NCBI GenBank assembly: GCA_003501665.1
Contig: DNOQ01000225.1
Coordinates: 1 to 14,877, forward strand
Length of the DNA stretch: 14,877 nt
Source: Bacteroidales bacterium
Lineage (GTDB): Bacteria > Bacteroidota > Bacteroidia > Bacteroidales > VadinHA17
Direction: 5' to 3'
Shown: in pieces, positions 14,719 through 14,877 of the stretch
Position numbering within the stretch: position 1 is the stretch's first letter
Layout of the letters: every line of letters starts with the position of its first letter
The notes under the pieces: model-generated
What the model was told of the DNA's origin: nothing
Seen by the model: only the letters and a program-made list of their open reading frames with translations
Database searches by the model: none
Translations under genes and position numbers: made by a program

Positions 14719-14877
14719 GTCGTGCGGTCGTGCGGTCGTGCAGTCGGGAAATCATTAAGTCATTAAGTCTTTCAGTCTTGAAGTCAATTAATATTTAAAA
14801 AACTGTTTATAATTTAGCAGATTCTTTTAAGACTATATGACTGCACGACTGCACGACCGCATGACCGCATGACCGCA
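14719..14877. repeat. Octamer-periodic inverted repeat (GTCnTGnn array and its mirror), cut by window end
   Basis: From 14719 to about 14790 the sequence runs in exact 8-base steps with GTC (twice decayed to ATC or ATA) at each step: GTCGTGCG twice, GTCGTGCA, GTCGGGAA, ATCATTAA, GTCATTAA, GTCTTTCA, GTCTTGAA, GTCAATTA, ATATTTAA. After a 38-base AT-rich spacer, GAC recurs every 8 bases at 14831, 14839, 14847, 14855, 14863 and 14871. The outer four units of the left array (14719-14750) are complementary to 14842-14873 at 28 of 32 positions, and two of the mismatches are G-T. The element continues past the window. Nothing in it looks coding. Confidence 0.85.

Noticed and set aside
14719..14877. 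CRISPR array
   Set aside because: The period is only 8 bases with no unique spacers, the two halves are in opposite orientation, and no cas gene is near.
1..14877. A novel defence, secretion or biosynthetic multi-gene system
   Set aside because: All genes but one belong to recognised housekeeping or envelope families with intact motifs. Only the macroglobulin-PBP1C pair and the ubiX-yhbP pair are tight units, and both are made of described families.

Overview
The window reads as chromosomal DNA of a member of the Bacteroidota, probably of the Bacteroidales type. The evidence is the family content (a very large alpha-2-macroglobulin lipoprotein paired with penicillin-binding protein 1C, a sirtuin without zinc cysteines, short lipoproteins ending their signal in S-C), AT-rich gene starts mostly without Shine-Dalgarno sequences, and several upstream matches to the Bacteroidota -7 element TAnnTTTG. 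Base composition is moderate and looks even throughout. I see no insertion sequence, phage gene, tRNA, rRNA or CRISPR array.

Layout: positions 1 to 12718 are one long minus-strand series. Read in the direction of transcription it is cobB (sirtuin), dnaG (primase), an unrecognised 300-residue lipoprotein, the 1852-residue alpha-2-macroglobulin lipoprotein, pbpC (PBP1C) and a NUDIX hydrolase cut by the window start. A 269-base gap holding a palindromic repeat element then separates cobB from a divergent plus-strand pair, ubiX and a yhbP-like gene, which overlap by 8 bases. This pair converges on ribE (riboflavin synthase alpha chain) on the minus strand. The last 160 bases hold an octamer-periodic inverted repeat that runs off the window end.

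How the genes fit together: the macroglobulin and PBP1C genes form the one clear functional unit. They abut within 2 bases and are probably translationally coupled, matching the known periplasmic pairing of a protease-trapping macroglobulin with a peptidoglycan repair synthase. ubiX, yhbP and ribE share a flavin theme (prenyl-FMN synthesis, an FMN-binding-type fold, riboflavin synthesis), but they are not one operon. The other genes are housekeeping.

The genes themselves belong to described families apart from the one unrecognised lipoprotein. The less ordinary material is between genes: three different intergenic repeat architectures (8785-8850, 12766-12943, 14719-14877) and a long inverted repeat in the leader of the unknown lipoprotein (9838-9905). 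I do not see a convincing new multi-gene system in this window.
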